Source: JAGOBP01 sp964550855
GTDB lineage: Bacteria > Chloroflexota > Anaerolineae > Fen-1058
NCBI GenBank assembly: GCA_964550855.1
Contig: CAZKBQ010000019.1
Span: 8,362 to 72,361 of the forward strand
DNA length: 64,000 nt
Direction: 5' to 3'
In this document: positions 15,791 to 26,734 of the stretch, piece by piece
Layout: every line of letters begins with the position of its first letter
How positions within the stretch are numbered: position 1 is the first letter of the stretch
The notes under the pieces: model-generated
Seen by the model: only the letters and a program-made list of their open reading frames with translations
Database searches by the model: none
Told to the model about the DNA's origin: nothing
Translations under genes and position numbers: made by a program

Positions 15791-16933
15791 ATGCGTGAGG
15801 TCGTCATCGTCGAAGCGGTGCGCGCCCCAATCGGCAAGCGCAACGGATCGCTCAGCGGCCTGCTACCCGTCCACCTCGCTGCGCGCGTGCTGCGCGAAGT
15901 GGTTGCGCGCGCCCACATCGATCCCGCACTGATCCAAGACGTCATCCTGGGTTGCGTCACCCCGCTGGGTGAGCAGGGCGCCAACATCGCGCGGCTGGCT
16001 GCGTTGCAGGCCGGCCTACCGGTGCACGTGCCCGGCGTGACCATCAATCGCATGTGCGGCTCCAGCCAGCAGGCCGTGCACTTCGCTGCGCAAGCCATCG
16101 CCGCCGGCGATATGGACGTGGTCATCGCGGGCGGCATCGAAATGATGAGCCGCGTGCCGCTCGGCTCAGACTGGCCCGCCACATGGCCGCCCGACTTTCC
16201 GTATCCGCTGGTGAGCCAAGGCTTGTCGGCCGAAATGATCGCCGAACAGTGGCACTTCTCGCGCGAGGAACTCGATCGCTTTTCGATCACAAGTCACGTT
16301 AAAGCGGCTGCCGCCACCCGACGCGGCGACTTTGCCAAAGAGATCGTCCCGATCGAATTTACCGCGCCCGACGGTTCCAGCGAGTGCCTCACATACGACG
16401 AAGGCATCCGCTTCGAGCCTGACCCGATCAAGATGGCGCAGTTAAAGCCCGCCTTCAAGCCAGACGGCGTCATCACCGCCGGCAATGCCAGTCAGATCAG
16501 CGACGGCAGCGCGGCGATCCTGTTGATGTCGTTGGATCGAGCAATCGGGCTGGGACTGAAACCGCGCGCCCGTCTCGTCGCCCGATCGGTGGTCGGCAGC
16601 GATCCCGTGATCATGCTCACCGGCCCCATCCCCGCCACACGCCGGGTGCTGGATCGAGCCGGGTTGACAATCGAGCAAATCGACACCGTCGAAATCAACG
16701 AAGCCTTTGCGCCAGTGGTGCTGGCCTGGCAGCAGGAAATCCAGCCCGATCCGACGCGCGTCAACCCGGACGGCGGCGCCATCGCCCACGGCCATCCGCT
16801 GGGCGCCACGGGCGCGATCTTGATGACGAAGCTGCTGCATCGTCTGGAACGCACCGGCGGCCGTTATGGCCTGCAAACGATGTGCATCGGCCACGGCATG
16901 GCCACGGCCACCATCATCGAACGGCTGACTTAA
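15791..16933 (+). CDS. Acetyl-CoA acetyltransferase / 3-ketoacyl-CoA thiolase
   Basis: A 380-residue thiolase. The acylated cysteine is in NRMCGSSQQAVH (about residue 91), the catalytic His in GHPLGATGA, and the second cysteine in TMCIGHGMATATIIER. The last motif is usually CxGGG; here it reads CIGHG, an unusual His in the oxyanion loop. The family either condenses two acetyl-CoA or cleaves 3-ketoacyl-CoA; the sequence does not decide which. ATG 15791 has AGGAGG at ideal spacing. No beta-oxidation partners adjoin. Confidence 0.9.
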   Translation: MREVVIVEAVRAPIGKRNGSLSGLLPVHLAARVLREVVARAHIDPALIQDVILGCVTPLGEQGANIARLAALQAGLPVHVPGVTINRMCGSSQQAVHFAAQAIAAGDMDVVIAGGIEMMSRVPLGSDWPATWPPDFPYPLVSQGLSAEMIAEQWHFSREELDRFSITSHVKAAAATRRGDFAKEIVPIEFTAPDGSSECLTYDEGIRFEPDPIKMAQLKPAFKPDGVITAGNASQISDGSAAILLMSLDRAIGLGLKPRARLVARSVVGSDPVIMLTGPIPATRRVLDRAGLTIEQIDTVEINEAFAPVVLAWQQEIQPDPTRVNPDGGAIAHGHPLGATGAILMTKLLHRLERTGGRYGLQTMCIGHGMATATIIERLT

Positions 16934-16992
16934 GCTGCGGCCGGCGAGATTCTGCGGTTGGTCGCAAGCCGGTTGCGACGCGCCGCGCGGCC

Positions 16993-17004
16993 ATGCTATA
17001 CTGA
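16993..17004 (+). promoter_or_regulatory. Extended -10 promoter for the GAF/PAS hybrid kinase
   Basis: ATGCTATACTGA with TATACT at 16997-17002, and a weak TTGCGA about 18 bases upstream. A GGGAAG ribosome binding site precedes ATG 17022. Confidence 0.55.
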
Positions 17005-17021
17005 ACTGGGAAGCATCGGCC

Positions 17022-20000
17022 ATGACCATCCCCGACAGTTCAGCTGATCAACATCAAGCCCGGCTGGCAATGGCGCTGGAACGTCGCACGCGCGAACTGC
17101 AGGCGCTGCACGCGATCTCGCTTGAGATCAACACCCAGCCCGATTTGCCCGCGCTGCTGCAGACGCTCGTCGCGGCGGCGGCGCGTCTGCTCAACGTACC
17201 CAGCGGCGCGCTGTACCTGATGCGGCCGGACGGGTGCAGCCTGGAACTGGTGGTGTCTCACAACTTGCAGAGTGACATGCGCGGCACAGTCATTCAGCTG
17301 GGCGAAGGACTGGCGGGCCGCGTGGCGCAATTGGGCCAACCGCTGAGCGTGCCCGACTATTCCATCTGGGAAGGACGCGCCGCGGCCTTTGAGATCAATC
17401 CATATAAGCGGGTGCTGGGCGTGCCGCTGCGGCTGCGCGACACGGTGCTGGGCGTTATTGACGTGGTGGATGACAGCAGCACCGCGCCGTTCGACGCCGA
17501 CGACCTTCAGCTGGCGCAATTCTTCGCCGATCAGGCCGCCATTGCCGTGCAGAATGCGCGCCTGATGGCCGAAGCGCAGCACGAGATCCGCGAGCGCGCG
17601 CGCGCCGAGCGCAGCCAGTCTGTGCTGCTGCGCATTTCCGAAGCCGCTCACACCTCGGCCGGGCTGGACGCGTTGTACCGTTCCATCCACGCGATCATCG
17701 GCGAGTTGATGCCGGCCGACAATTTCTACATTGCCCTGTACGACGCGGCCACTGATCTGATCGACATGCCGTACTTTGTGGACGAACAGGATAATTGGGA
17801 GCCGCCGCATCATCCCGGGCGCGGCCTGACTGCCTACGTGCTGCGCACCGGTCAGCCGCTGCTGGCCACACCGGAAGTGTTTCGGGCCATGATGGCGCGC
17901 GGCGAGGTGGAACTGGTGGGCGTCGATTCCATTGATTGGCTGGGCGTGCCGCTGCGCGCGCGCGGCCAGACGATTGGCGTGCTGGGCGTGCAGACCTACA
18001 CGCCGGAGGTGCGCCTGACCGATGAGCATCTGCGGCTGCTGGTTTTTGTGTCCGATCAGGTGGCCGCCGCCATTGACCGCAAGCGTGCCGACGAAGCACT
18101 GCGCCAGAGCGAGCGCGAATATCGCGAACTGTTTGCCGCCGCTCAGCGGCAGACGCAGGAATTGTCGCTGTTGGAGCGGGTGCGCTCGGCGCTGACGCGC
18201 GAACTGAATCTGTCCACGGTCTTTCGCACGGTGTGCGAGGCGGTGGCCCAGACTTTTGGCTATGCACTGGTGTCGCTCTACCTGCGCGAAGGTGACATGC
18301 TGGTAATGCAGCATCAGGTCGGCTATTTGCACCCTCTGTCGGTGATCCCTGCCGCGCGAGGCGTGATGGGGCGCGTGGCGCGTACCGGCGAGCCGGTATT
18401 GCTGCGGGACGCTCATTCCGATCCGGACTTCCTGCAAGCCGAAGATGCCATTACTTCGGAAGTGTGCGTGCCTCTGTTTGACGACGGCCAGGTGGTGGGC
18501 ACGCTCAACGTGGAGAGCCGCCCGGGCGTCGAGTTGTCCGAAGCTGATCTTCGTCTGATGATCGCCTTGAGCGAGCATATCAGCATCGCCATCAGCCGGG
18601 CGCGCCTGTACACCGCTGCGCGCCAGAATGCCGCCCGGCTGGAGGCCGCCATCGAGAGCCTGCCATTTGATTTCTGGATTTGCGATCGGGCTGGACGCTA
18701 TGTGATGCAGAACTCTATCAGCCTCCGACACTGGGGTAATCAGTTGGGCAAGTCGCCCGCCGAGCTGGACATGGAGCCAGGTCTCCGGGCGCGCTGGTTG
18801 TCCAACAGTCAGCGCGCGCTGGCCGGCGAGATCGTGCGCGGCGAAGTGGCCTACGAACAAGACGGCCAGCTGCGCGTGTTTCAAGAAATCCTGGCGCCGG
18901 TGCGCGAGGGCGATGAAATCAAAGGCCTGCTGGGCGTCAATATCGACATCACCGATCGCAAGCATGCGGAAGAAGCGTTGCGCCAGACACAAAAAATGGA
19001 AAGCCTGGGCGTGCTGGCGGGCGGCATCGCCCACGATTTCAACAACCTGCTGGTGGCCATGTTGAGCCAGGCTGCGCTGGCGCTGACCCGGCTGCCGCCC
19101 GACAGCGCCGCACGGCCACACATCGAGAAGTCAGTCAGCGCCGCCCGGCACGCCGCCGATCTCACCCACCAGCTGCTGGCCTATTCGGGCGGCGGCCAGT
19201 TCCAGCGGCGGCCGATCGATCTGAACGCGCTGATCCGCGACAACCTGCACCTGCTCAGTGTGGCTTTGCCCAAGAGCGTGCAGCTCAACACCGAACTTAG
19301 CTCATCACTGCCTCTGATTGAAGGTGATCCGGGCCAACTGCAACAGGTGATCATGAATCTGCTCATCAACGCCGGTGAAGCCGTGGGCACGCAGATCGGC
19401 TCCGTCACGGTGAGCACCGGCGTGGTTGACATCGGCCCGGCTGACGCCGCGTGGAGCCAGTATCTTAGCGAGCCGCTGCCGTCCGGCGTTTACGTGCAGC
19501 TGCAAGTGCGCGACACCGGCATGGGCATGGACGCCGACACGCTGCGGCGCATCTTCGATCCGTTTTTTACCACCAAGTTTACGGGACGGGGGTTGGGACT
19601 GGCCGCCGTGCTGGGCATCGTGCGCGGTCACCACGGCGGCCTGCAGGTCGAAAGTGCGCCGGGACGCGGCACCACCTTTCGCGTGGCCTTTCCTGCCTCA
19701 GCCGCCACAACCGCCCGGCCTGTCCCAACGTTTTCGGAGGTCGTCAACGATATGACAGGTCTGACCATTCTGGTGATCGACGATGAAGAGCCGGTGCGCA
19801 TCGCCGTGGCCGACATCCTGGAATCAGAGGGGCTCACGGTGCTGGGCGCGGCCGACGGCGAGCGCGGCCTCGAAGTCTACCGCGAACACCAGGCCGCGAT
19901 CGATCTGGTGCTGCTCGACCTGTCCATGCCGGGCCTCAACGGCGAAGAGACGTTTCACCGCTTGCGTCAGATCAATCCGGCGGTGCGCGTGGTGCTGTCA

Positions 20001-20126
20001 TCGGGCTACAACCAGACGGAAGTGGTGCGCCGTTTCGGCGAACACGGTTACATCGGCTTCATTCAAAAGCCCTATGACGACACGCAGCTGCTCGGCGAGC
20101 TGCGCCGTCACCTAAGGCAGGCCTGA
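17022..20126 (+). CDS. Hybrid sensor histidine kinase (GAF-GAF-GAF-PAS-HisKA-HATPase-REC)
   Basis: 1034 residues, cytoplasmic. Three GAF domains (about 30-180, 205-350, 385-540), a PAS domain (about 545-645), a HisKA box GGIAHDFNNLL with phospho-acceptor His671, a HATPase_c with DTGMGMDADTLRRIFDPFFTTK and GRGLGLAAVLGI, and a C-terminal receiver with acidic pair DDEE and Asp966 (LLDLSMPGLNGEE). The HDFNN box is that of the FixL/NtrB-like HPK4 class. No transmembrane segment, so it senses small molecules or redox state inside the cell. The amidohydrolase starts two bases after its stop, so they form one operon. Confidence 0.92.
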   Translation: MTIPDSSADQHQARLAMALERRTRELQALHAISLEINTQPDLPALLQTLVAAAARLLNVPSGALYLMRPDGCSLELVVSHNLQSDMRGTVIQLGEGLAGRVAQLGQPLSVPDYSIWEGRAAAFEINPYKRVLGVPLRLRDTVLGVIDVVDDSSTAPFDADDLQLAQFFADQAAIAVQNARLMAEAQHEIRERARAERSQSVLLRISEAAHTSAGLDALYRSIHAIIGELMPADNFYIALYDAATDLIDMPYFVDEQDNWEPPHHPGRGLTAYVLRTGQPLLATPEVFRAMMARGEVELVGVDSIDWLGVPLRARGQTIGVLGVQTYTPEVRLTDEHLRLLVFVSDQVAAAIDRKRADEALRQSEREYRELFAAAQRQTQELSLLERVRSALTRELNLSTVFRTVCEAVAQTFGYALVSLYLREGDMLVMQHQVGYLHPLSVIPAARGVMGRVARTGEPVLLRDAHSDPDFLQAEDAITSEVCVPLFDDGQVVGTLNVESRPGVELSEADLRLMIALSEHISIAISRARLYTAARQNAARLEAAIESLPFDFWICDRAGRYVMQNSISLRHWGNQLGKSPAELDMEPGLRARWLSNSQRALAGEIVRGEVAYEQDGQLRVFQEILAPVREGDEIKGLLGVNIDITDRKHAEEALRQTQKMESLGVLAGGIAHDFNNLLVAMLSQAALALTRLPPDSAARPHIEKSVSAARHAADLTHQLLAYSGGGQFQRRPIDLNALIRDNLHLLSVALPKSVQLNTELSSSLPLIEGDPGQLQQVIMNLLINAGEAVGTQIGSVTVSTGVVDIGPADAAWSQYLSEPLPSGVYVQLQVRDTGMGMDADTLRRIFDPFFTTKFTGRGLGLAAVLGIVRGHHGGLQVESAPGRGTTFRVAFPASAATTARPVPTFSEVVNDMTGLTILVIDDEEPVRIAVADILESEGLTVLGAADGERGLEVYREHQAAIDLVLLDLSMPGLNGEETFHRLRQINPAVRVVLSSGYNQTEVVRRFGEHGYIGFIQKPYDDTQLLGELRRHLRQA

Positions 20127-20127
20127 C

Positions 20128-21453
20128 ATGACCCGCACTTTGATCAAACGGGTCAGTGTGATTACACTGGACGATGCCGGCACGGTGCTGCCCGAGGCCG
20201 ACATCGTCATCGAGGACAGCGTCATTACAGCGGTGGGCGGCGCCCCGATCGATTTTCAGCCCGATCAGGTTATCGACGGCTACGGGCACGCCGCGCTGCC
20301 CGCCTTCTTTAACGCGCACTGCCACGCCGCCATGACCTATGAGCGCGGCTGGGCCGAAGACCTGCCCTTTCCACGCTGGCTCAACGAAAAGATCTGGGTG
20401 GCCGAATCGGCGCTGACCGCCGCCGACGTGTATTGGGGCGCGGCGCTGGCCGCCTGTGAAATGATCCGATCGGGCGTGGCCGGCTTCAACGATCACTACT
20501 TTTACATGGATCGCGTCGCGCAGCTGGTGGAACAATCGGGCTTAAAAGCGAGCCTGGCGTGGTGCGTGTTCGGCATCGGCGATGACAAGGAGATCGGCGC
20601 CAATCTGGCCGGCACACTGGCCTTCATCGAGCAGTGGACCGATCGGGCGGGCGGCCGCCTGAAATTGATGCTGGGGCCGCACTCGCCGTATATTTGTCCG
20701 CCCGATTTTCTGGCGCGCATTGCGGCGCTGGCGCGCGAGCGCAATCTGTCGATTCATTTGCACGTTTCCGAATCGCCGGAACAGGTCGATAACTCGCTCA
20801 AGGCGTACGGTCAAACCCCGATCGGTCATCTGGCCTCACTGGGCATTTTCGACGTGCCGTGTGTCGCCGCGCACTGTCTGGTCGTCACCGACGACGATCT
20901 GGCGATCTTGGCCGGGCATGGCGTGACGGTGGCGCACACGCCCATCACCTACATGAAGCTGGCGATGGGCGTGAACGATCTCTCGCGATTTCAGGCGCAC
21001 GGGGTGAACATCGCCATCGGTACCGACGGCCCCGGCTCCAACGCCGACATGGACATGCTGGCGGCCATCCGCCAGACCGTGATCTTGCAGAAGCACACGC
21101 AGCGCAATCCCGAAGCACTGCCCGGCGATGCGGCGCTGCGCCTGGCCTCCCAGTGCGGCGCGCGGGCCATGGGGTTCGATCGGAGCGGGGTGATTGCGCC
21201 GGGTCACGCGGCCGACCTCGTATTGATCGACACCGATCGGCCGCATCTGCTGCCGCGTCACAATCTGGTCAGCAATCTGGTGCACAGCGCCAAGGCCGCC
21301 GACGTGACGCACCTGTGGGTGGACGGGCGGCTGCTGTATTGCAACGGCGAACTGCTGACACTGGACGAAGAACGCATCAAACGCGAGGCCGAGCGCGGCG
21401 CCTTCCGGCTGGTGGGCCGGGACTTGCGCCGGGTGCGCGAGTACCGCGCCTGA
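20128..21453 (+). CDS. Amidohydrolase, 5'-methylthioadenosine/S-adenosylhomocysteine deaminase-like
   Basis: 441 residues of the TRZ/ATZ/MtaD branch of amidohydrolases. Metal ligands are visible in FFNAHCHAAMTYERG (HxH), IHLHVSESPEQ, VAAHCLVVTDDD and GTDGPGSNADMDML. The family removes the amino group from adenine-type or triazine rings; MTA/SAH deaminase is the commonest assignment, but a guanine- or 8-oxoguanine-like substrate is possible. It starts directly after the hybrid kinase stop, which may mean that the kinase responds to, or acts in, purine or AdoMet metabolism. Full length, no signal peptide. Confidence 0.87.
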   Translation: MTRTLIKRVSVITLDDAGTVLPEADIVIEDSVITAVGGAPIDFQPDQVIDGYGHAALPAFFNAHCHAAMTYERGWAEDLPFPRWLNEKIWVAESALTAADVYWGAALAACEMIRSGVAGFNDHYFYMDRVAQLVEQSGLKASLAWCVFGIGDDKEIGANLAGTLAFIEQWTDRAGGRLKLMLGPHSPYICPPDFLARIAALARERNLSIHLHVSESPEQVDNSLKAYGQTPIGHLASLGIFDVPCVAAHCLVVTDDDLAILAGHGVTVAHTPITYMKLAMGVNDLSRFQAHGVNIAIGTDGPGSNADMDMLAAIRQTVILQKHTQRNPEALPGDAALRLASQCGARAMGFDRSGVIAPGHAADLVLIDTDRPHLLPRHNLVSNLVHSAKAADVTHLWVDGRLLYCNGELLTLDEERIKREAERGAFRLVGRDLRRVREYRA

Positions 21454-21476
21454 CGCCGACCGCGCGGCTCGGTATT

Positions 21477-21482
21477 TATACT
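21477..21482 (+). promoter_or_regulatory. Putative -10 box before the WS/DGAT gene
   Basis: TATACT in a locally AT-rich patch, 37 bases before ATG 21520. Confidence 0.45.
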
Positions 21483-21519
21483 TATCAAGTGCGATGTGAT
21501 CATTCATCAGGAGCCGCCC

Positions 21520-23064
21520 ATGACAACCGAAATCTTCACCCCCGTCGATGCCGCCTGGCTGCACATGGATCAGCCCAGCAATCTGGCGATGATCGCGGGC
21601 GTGATGATGTTCGACACGCCGCTGGACTTTGAACGACTGCGGGGTTTGATCGAGAGCCGGCTGCTGATTTACGACCGCTTCCGGCAGCGCGTGAAAGAAC
21701 CCCTGCTGGGGCTGGGCCTGCCGCGCTGGGAGACTGATCCGGCCTTTGACATGGACTACCATTTGCAGCGGATGACGCTGGCCGCGCCCGGCGACGAGGC
21801 CGCGCTGCAGCAGCTGGCCGGCCGCCTGATGAGTGTGCCGCTCGATCGACGGCATCCGCTGTGGCAGTTCCATCTGGTCGACGGTTATGGCTCGGGTTCG
21901 GCGGTCATTGCGCGGCTGCATCACTGCATTGCCGACGGGCTGGCGTTGGTGCAGGTGCTGCTGTCAATGACCGACGCTTCGCCGGATTCCGCGCCGCTGG
22001 CTGAAGCCGCCGCGCCTCCTCCGGCCGCGTCCCCGCTGGAGAACCTGTTTGCGCCGGTCAATCGCGTCGTCGAGACCACCGTTACGACGGCCGAGTCAGT
22101 GCTGCAGGCGGGTCTGCTGACGCTGGCGCATCCGAGCCGACTGGTGGATGCGGCCAAGCTGGGCGCGCTGGGGGTGCTGGCGGCCAGCAAACTGCTGCTC
22201 ATCAATCCGGACCGGCCGACGCTGTTTAAGGGGAAATGCGGAGTGTCCAAACGCGCCGTGTGGTCGCAGCCCATCCCGCTGGCCGACATCAAAGCGCTGG
22301 CGCACTCGCTGCACGGCACGGTCAACGACGTGCTGCTGGCCGCCGTCACCGGCGCGCTGCGCCGGTATCTTGAAGCCAAAGATCAACCGGTGGCCGGGTT
22401 AAACATCCGCGCCATGGTCCCGGTCAGCATCCGCCCGCCTGATCGGCTGAACCAGCTGGGCAATCAATTTGGGTTGGTCATCCTCTCACTGCCGGTGGGC
22501 GCGCGTGATCCGGTTCAGCGCCTGCTGGTGCTCAAACAGCGCATGGACGACATTAAGGGTACACCCGAAGCGCTGGTCGCCTTTGGTTTGCTGGGCGGCA
22601 TGGGCGTGACGCCTGCTCAGGTCGAAGACCTGCTGGTGCGTTTTTTTGCGGCCAAAGTCTCAGCAGTGATGACCAATGTGCCCGGCCCACGCGAGACGAT
22701 CTACCTGGCCGGTCAGCCGCTGAAGCGCATCATGTTCTGGGTGCCGCAGCCGGGCAACCTGTCGCTGGGCGTTAGCATCATCTCATACGCGGGCGAAGTG
22801 GTGGTGGGTGTGGCGACCGACGAAGGTCTGGTGCCCGACCCTGATCAGATCATCGCTGCCTTTGACGATGAAGTGGCTCACCTGAAAGCGTGGGTGACGC
22901 CGGGCGATCTACCGCAGCGCGCCGCCCCATCGAAGCATCCCGCCGCCGTGAAAGCAGTGGAAACGCGGGCCTGCCACGGGTACACCAGGTCCGGCCAACC
23001 GTGCAAGAATCGCGCCCTGCCGCACAGCGACTATTGCCGCGTTCATCAACCTCCCGAGGCGTAA
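21520..23064 (+). CDS. WS/DGAT-type O-acyltransferase with a C-terminal Cys/His motif
   Basis: 514 residues. It starts with the family signature FTPVDAAWLHMDQPSNLAMIAG; the catalytic HHxxxDG motif is HHCIADG at residues 134-140, and LGNQFG and VMTNVPGPRETIYLAGQPL are also typical. These enzymes esterify fatty alcohols or diacylglycerol with acyl-CoA to make wax esters or triacylglycerol. The last 30 residues add a separate Cys-Cys-Cys-His module (CHGYTRSGQPC, then YCRVH), a small zinc-knuckle-like tail seen alone in other proteins but not expected here. ATG 21520 has AGGAG; an upstream in-frame start at 21496 is weaker. Confidence 0.88.
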   Translation: MTTEIFTPVDAAWLHMDQPSNLAMIAGVMMFDTPLDFERLRGLIESRLLIYDRFRQRVKEPLLGLGLPRWETDPAFDMDYHLQRMTLAAPGDEAALQQLAGRLMSVPLDRRHPLWQFHLVDGYGSGSAVIARLHHCIADGLALVQVLLSMTDASPDSAPLAEAAAPPPAASPLENLFAPVNRVVETTVTTAESVLQAGLLTLAHPSRLVDAAKLGALGVLAASKLLLINPDRPTLFKGKCGVSKRAVWSQPIPLADIKALAHSLHGTVNDVLLAAVTGALRRYLEAKDQPVAGLNIRAMVPVSIRPPDRLNQLGNQFGLVILSLPVGARDPVQRLLVLKQRMDDIKGTPEALVAFGLLGGMGVTPAQVEDLLVRFFAAKVSAVMTNVPGPRETIYLAGQPLKRIMFWVPQPGNLSLGVSIISYAGEVVVGVATDEGLVPDPDQIIAAFDDEVAHLKAWVTPGDLPQRAAPSKHPAAVKAVETRACHGYTRSGQPCKNRALPHSDYCRVHQPPEA

Positions 23065-23300
23065 CCGGGCCGCCCGGCGGCGCGCCTCCGTCCAAAGTCC
23101 TAGCTGCGGCTGAATCGCTTGCCCGATGTTCCGGTAGCGCAGTCAGGGTATACTTGACCCGTGTCCGCCCAATGTCGGCCGGCTGGCAGGCACCATCGCC
23201 CGGCCGATGATACAATCGTGGGCGATCGGGCCATGATCATCGGCATATTTCTCCACGATTCACTCAACCGCATTCGTGTCGTGGATCCATCGAGGTGAAT
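23065..23300. other. Intergenic region with two possible -10 boxes
   Basis: 236 bases without a convincing gene. TATACT at 23149-23154 and TACAAT at 23211-23216 could drive the ABC exporter operon. A 21-codon frame starting at 23233 (MIIGIFLHDSLNRIRVV) ends just before the ABC ATG; it could be a coupling peptide but has no other support. Confidence 0.4.
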
Positions 23301-24204
<904 letters not shown>

Positions 24205-24212
<8 letters not shown>

Positions 24213-25419
24213 GCTGCTGCGCATCGCCCGGCACGAATACGTGAAGGTGGCGGGCAAACGCTCATTCATTGTCAGTACGATCGGCTTCCCACTGTTCTTC
24301 ATCGCCATCATGGCCTTCAGCATTTACATGTCCATCGGCGGTTCAGACGGCCGGGCGCTGGGGGTGGTGGACGAGGCCGGCGTGCTGGTTCCCCAGGTCG
24401 CGCCGACCGAACGTGCCAGCGGCGAGCCGCTGGTGGCGGTGCGCCGCTTCGCCGACGAGGCGGCCGCGCAGGCGGCGCTGCGCGACGGCCAGATTCAGGG
24501 GTATTACTTATTGCCCGCGGGTTACCTTACCGGCTCGCCGGCGAAGTTGTATTTCTGGGACAAGATGCCGGCCAACGCCGTGCAGCGCGACTTTGATTAT
24601 TATCTGCGCGCCAATCTGGTGGAGCAGGTGCCGGCGGACGTGCGCGCCCGCGCGCTGGCCGGCCCGGAAATCACCGCGCGTTCGGCCGACGGGCAGCAGG
24701 AAGTCAGCGGCAACGGTCTGGTCAACTTTATGCTGCCATTCGGGATCGGTTTCTTCTTCCTGATCGCGGTGATGAGCGCGGGCGGTTACATGCTGCAGGC
24801 CGTCACCGACGAAAAGGAGAACCGCACGGTGGAAGTGATGGCGACCTCGGTTTCGCCCAACCAACTGATCTTCGGCAAAGCGCTGGGCCTGATCGGCGTG
24901 TCGTTGACGCAGCTGCTGATCCTGCTGGCCGTGATCGTGGCCGGGCTGGCCGTCGGCGCGCGCTTTGTCGATGTGCTGCAAGAAGTGCGCGTGCCGTGGT
25001 CGCTGCTGCTCACCATCGTCCTGTATTTCCTGCCGTCGTTTGCGTTGATCGCCGGCATGATGATCGCCGTCGGCGCGGCGGTGACCGAGCTGCGTCAGGG
25101 GCAACAGATTGTGGGGGTGCTGAACCTGTTGTTCACGCTGCCCTATTTCTTCGTGGTGGTGTTTTTCACCGCGCCCAACAGCCCGCTGGCGACGCTGCTG
25201 ACGCTGTTTCCGACCACGTCGTTCATCACTGTCACGCTGCGCTGGGGCGTGTCGACGATCCCGGCCTGGCAATTGGCGGCGAGCTGGCTGCTGCTCTGCG
25301 CCTCGGCGGTGGCGATGACCTGGGTGGCGGCGCGCATCTTCCGGGCGGGCATGCTTCGCTATGGTCAGCGCCTTGATTTGCGGGGCATCGTGCGCGCAGT
25401 GAGCGCGCAGGCGAAGTGA
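24205..25419 (+). CDS. ABC-2 type exporter permease (NatB-like), first copy
   Basis: 404 residues: one N-terminal membrane span (SFIVSTIGFPLFFIAIMAFSIYM), a long external loop (about 45-185), then five or six C-terminal spans. The ENRTVEVMATSVSPNQLIFGKALGL motif after the loop is diagnostic for NatB/YhaP-type permeases. ATG 24205 overlaps the ATPase gene and has AAGGAGGG upstream. With the following permease it probably makes a heterodimeric channel; cargo unknown. Confidence 0.88.
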
Positions 25420-25429
25420 GGTTGGCATC

Positions 25430-26668
25430 ATGCGCAATGTACTGTTGGTCATCAAGCACGAAGTCAAATCCATGCTGGCCCGGCCATCGTTCTGGCTGAC
25501 GACCTTTCTGCTGCCGCTGGCCATCATCGGGCTGAGCTTTGGCTCACAGCTGCTGGCGCGCAGCTCGGCGGCGACCGACGGTTCGGCGTCGTTCATCAGC
25601 GAAGGCGGCCCGGTTGGGCTGCCCGCCGGCTATGTGGACGAGGCGGGGCTGATCAAATCGATTCCCGATGCTGCGCCGGCGGGCGTCAGTTGGAAGTCAA
25701 TCCGGCTTCGCGCGTACCCCGATCGGGCTGCCGCTCAAACCGCGCTGACTGACGGAAAGATCGGCAAGTATTACATCGTAACGCGCGATTACGTGCGTAC
25801 CGGCGAACTCATCGTCGTGGACAGCCGCTTCAGCATCTTCAACAGTCTTGAGAACAACGAGTGGATCGAGTACATTTTGCAGTGGAATCTGACCGGCAAT
25901 GCCAATGTGGCGCGGCTGCTGCTGAAACCGACCGCCAGTGCCGGCCAAGTTGGTCTGGCGCCGACGGCCCCCACGCAGGCCAGTGAATTGGCGGCGTTTG
26001 GCGTGCCGTTCGCGGCGCTGTTTATCTTCTTCTTTGTGATGACTATGACCAGCGGCTATATGCTGCAGAGCGTCTCGCGCGAGAAGGAGAACCGGACGAT
26101 CGAGCTGCTGCTGCTCAGCATGCGCCCGCGCGATCTGATGTTGGGCAAAATTGCGGGGTTGGGCCTGGTCGCGCTGCTGCAGGTGGCGATCTGGATGGGC
26201 GGCGGCCTGTTGATGCTGGACCGCGGCGCCATCAGCGGGTTCACCGCGCTGCCCGATGGGTTTGCGGTGTGGAGCCTGCTGTACTTCGTGCTGGGTTATC
26301 TGCTGTATGCGTCCATTCTGGGCGGCCTGGGCGCGCTGGCGCCGTCGGCCCGCGAAGGCGCGCAGTTTACGTTCATCGTGCTGCTGCCGATGATGATTGT
26401 GGTGTGGGCCAGCAATGCGCTCATCGATGCGCCCAATGGCCCGACGGCGCTGGTGCTTAGTCTGTTTCCGCTCACGTCGCCCATCGCCATGGTGACGCGG
26501 CTGGCTTCGGTGCCGGTGCCGATGGAACAGCTGCTGCTGGGGCTGGGCCTGCTGGTGGTGACGACTTATGGCATCATCAGTCTGTCGTCCAAATTCTTTC
26601 GGGCCGACACACTGCTATCGATGAGCAGTCTCAATTTGCGGCGCATCTGGCGTGAACTGCGCCGATGA
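25430..26668 (+). CDS. ABC-2 type exporter permease (NatB-like), second copy
   Basis: 412 residues with the same layout as the upstream permease: one N-terminal span (PSFWLTTFLLPLAIIGLSFG), a large external loop, and a C-terminal bundle introduced by SREKENRTIELLLLSMRPRDLMLGKIAGL. The two permeases are diverged paralogs. It starts 10 bases after the first permease and ends just before a strong terminator, so it closes the operon. Confidence 0.88.
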   Translation: MRNVLLVIKHEVKSMLARPSFWLTTFLLPLAIIGLSFGSQLLARSSAATDGSASFISEGGPVGLPAGYVDEAGLIKSIPDAAPAGVSWKSIRLRAYPDRAAAQTALTDGKIGKYYIVTRDYVRTGELIVVDSRFSIFNSLENNEWIEYILQWNLTGNANVARLLLKPTASAGQVGLAPTAPTQASELAAFGVPFAALFIFFFVMTMTSGYMLQSVSREKENRTIELLLLSMRPRDLMLGKIAGLGLVALLQVAIWMGGGLLMLDRGAISGFTALPDGFAVWSLLYFVLGYLLYASILGGLGALAPSAREGAQFTFIVLLPMMIVVWASNALIDAPNGPTALVLSLFPLTSPIAMVTRLASVPVPMEQLLLGLGLLVVTTYGIISLSSKFFRADTLLSMSSLNLRRIWRELRR

Positions 26669-26674
26669 GCCAGG

Positions 26675-26708
26675 CGGCCCCGTCGGGCCTGCCCGCCCGA
26701 CGGGGCCG
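26675..26708. terminator. Bidirectional hairpin terminator
   Basis: 14-bp perfect stem (26675-26688 with 26695-26708) and six-base loop, followed by TTGTTT on the plus strand. It lies between the exporter operon and the converging hypothetical gene. Confidence 0.8.
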
Positions 26709-26734
26709 TTGTTTGACGGGGGAAGTGTCCGCGT

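Noticed and set aside
23233..23298. 21-codon frame before the NatA-like gene
   Set aside because: No RBS and no recognisable sequence; mentioned only as a possibility in the intergenic note.
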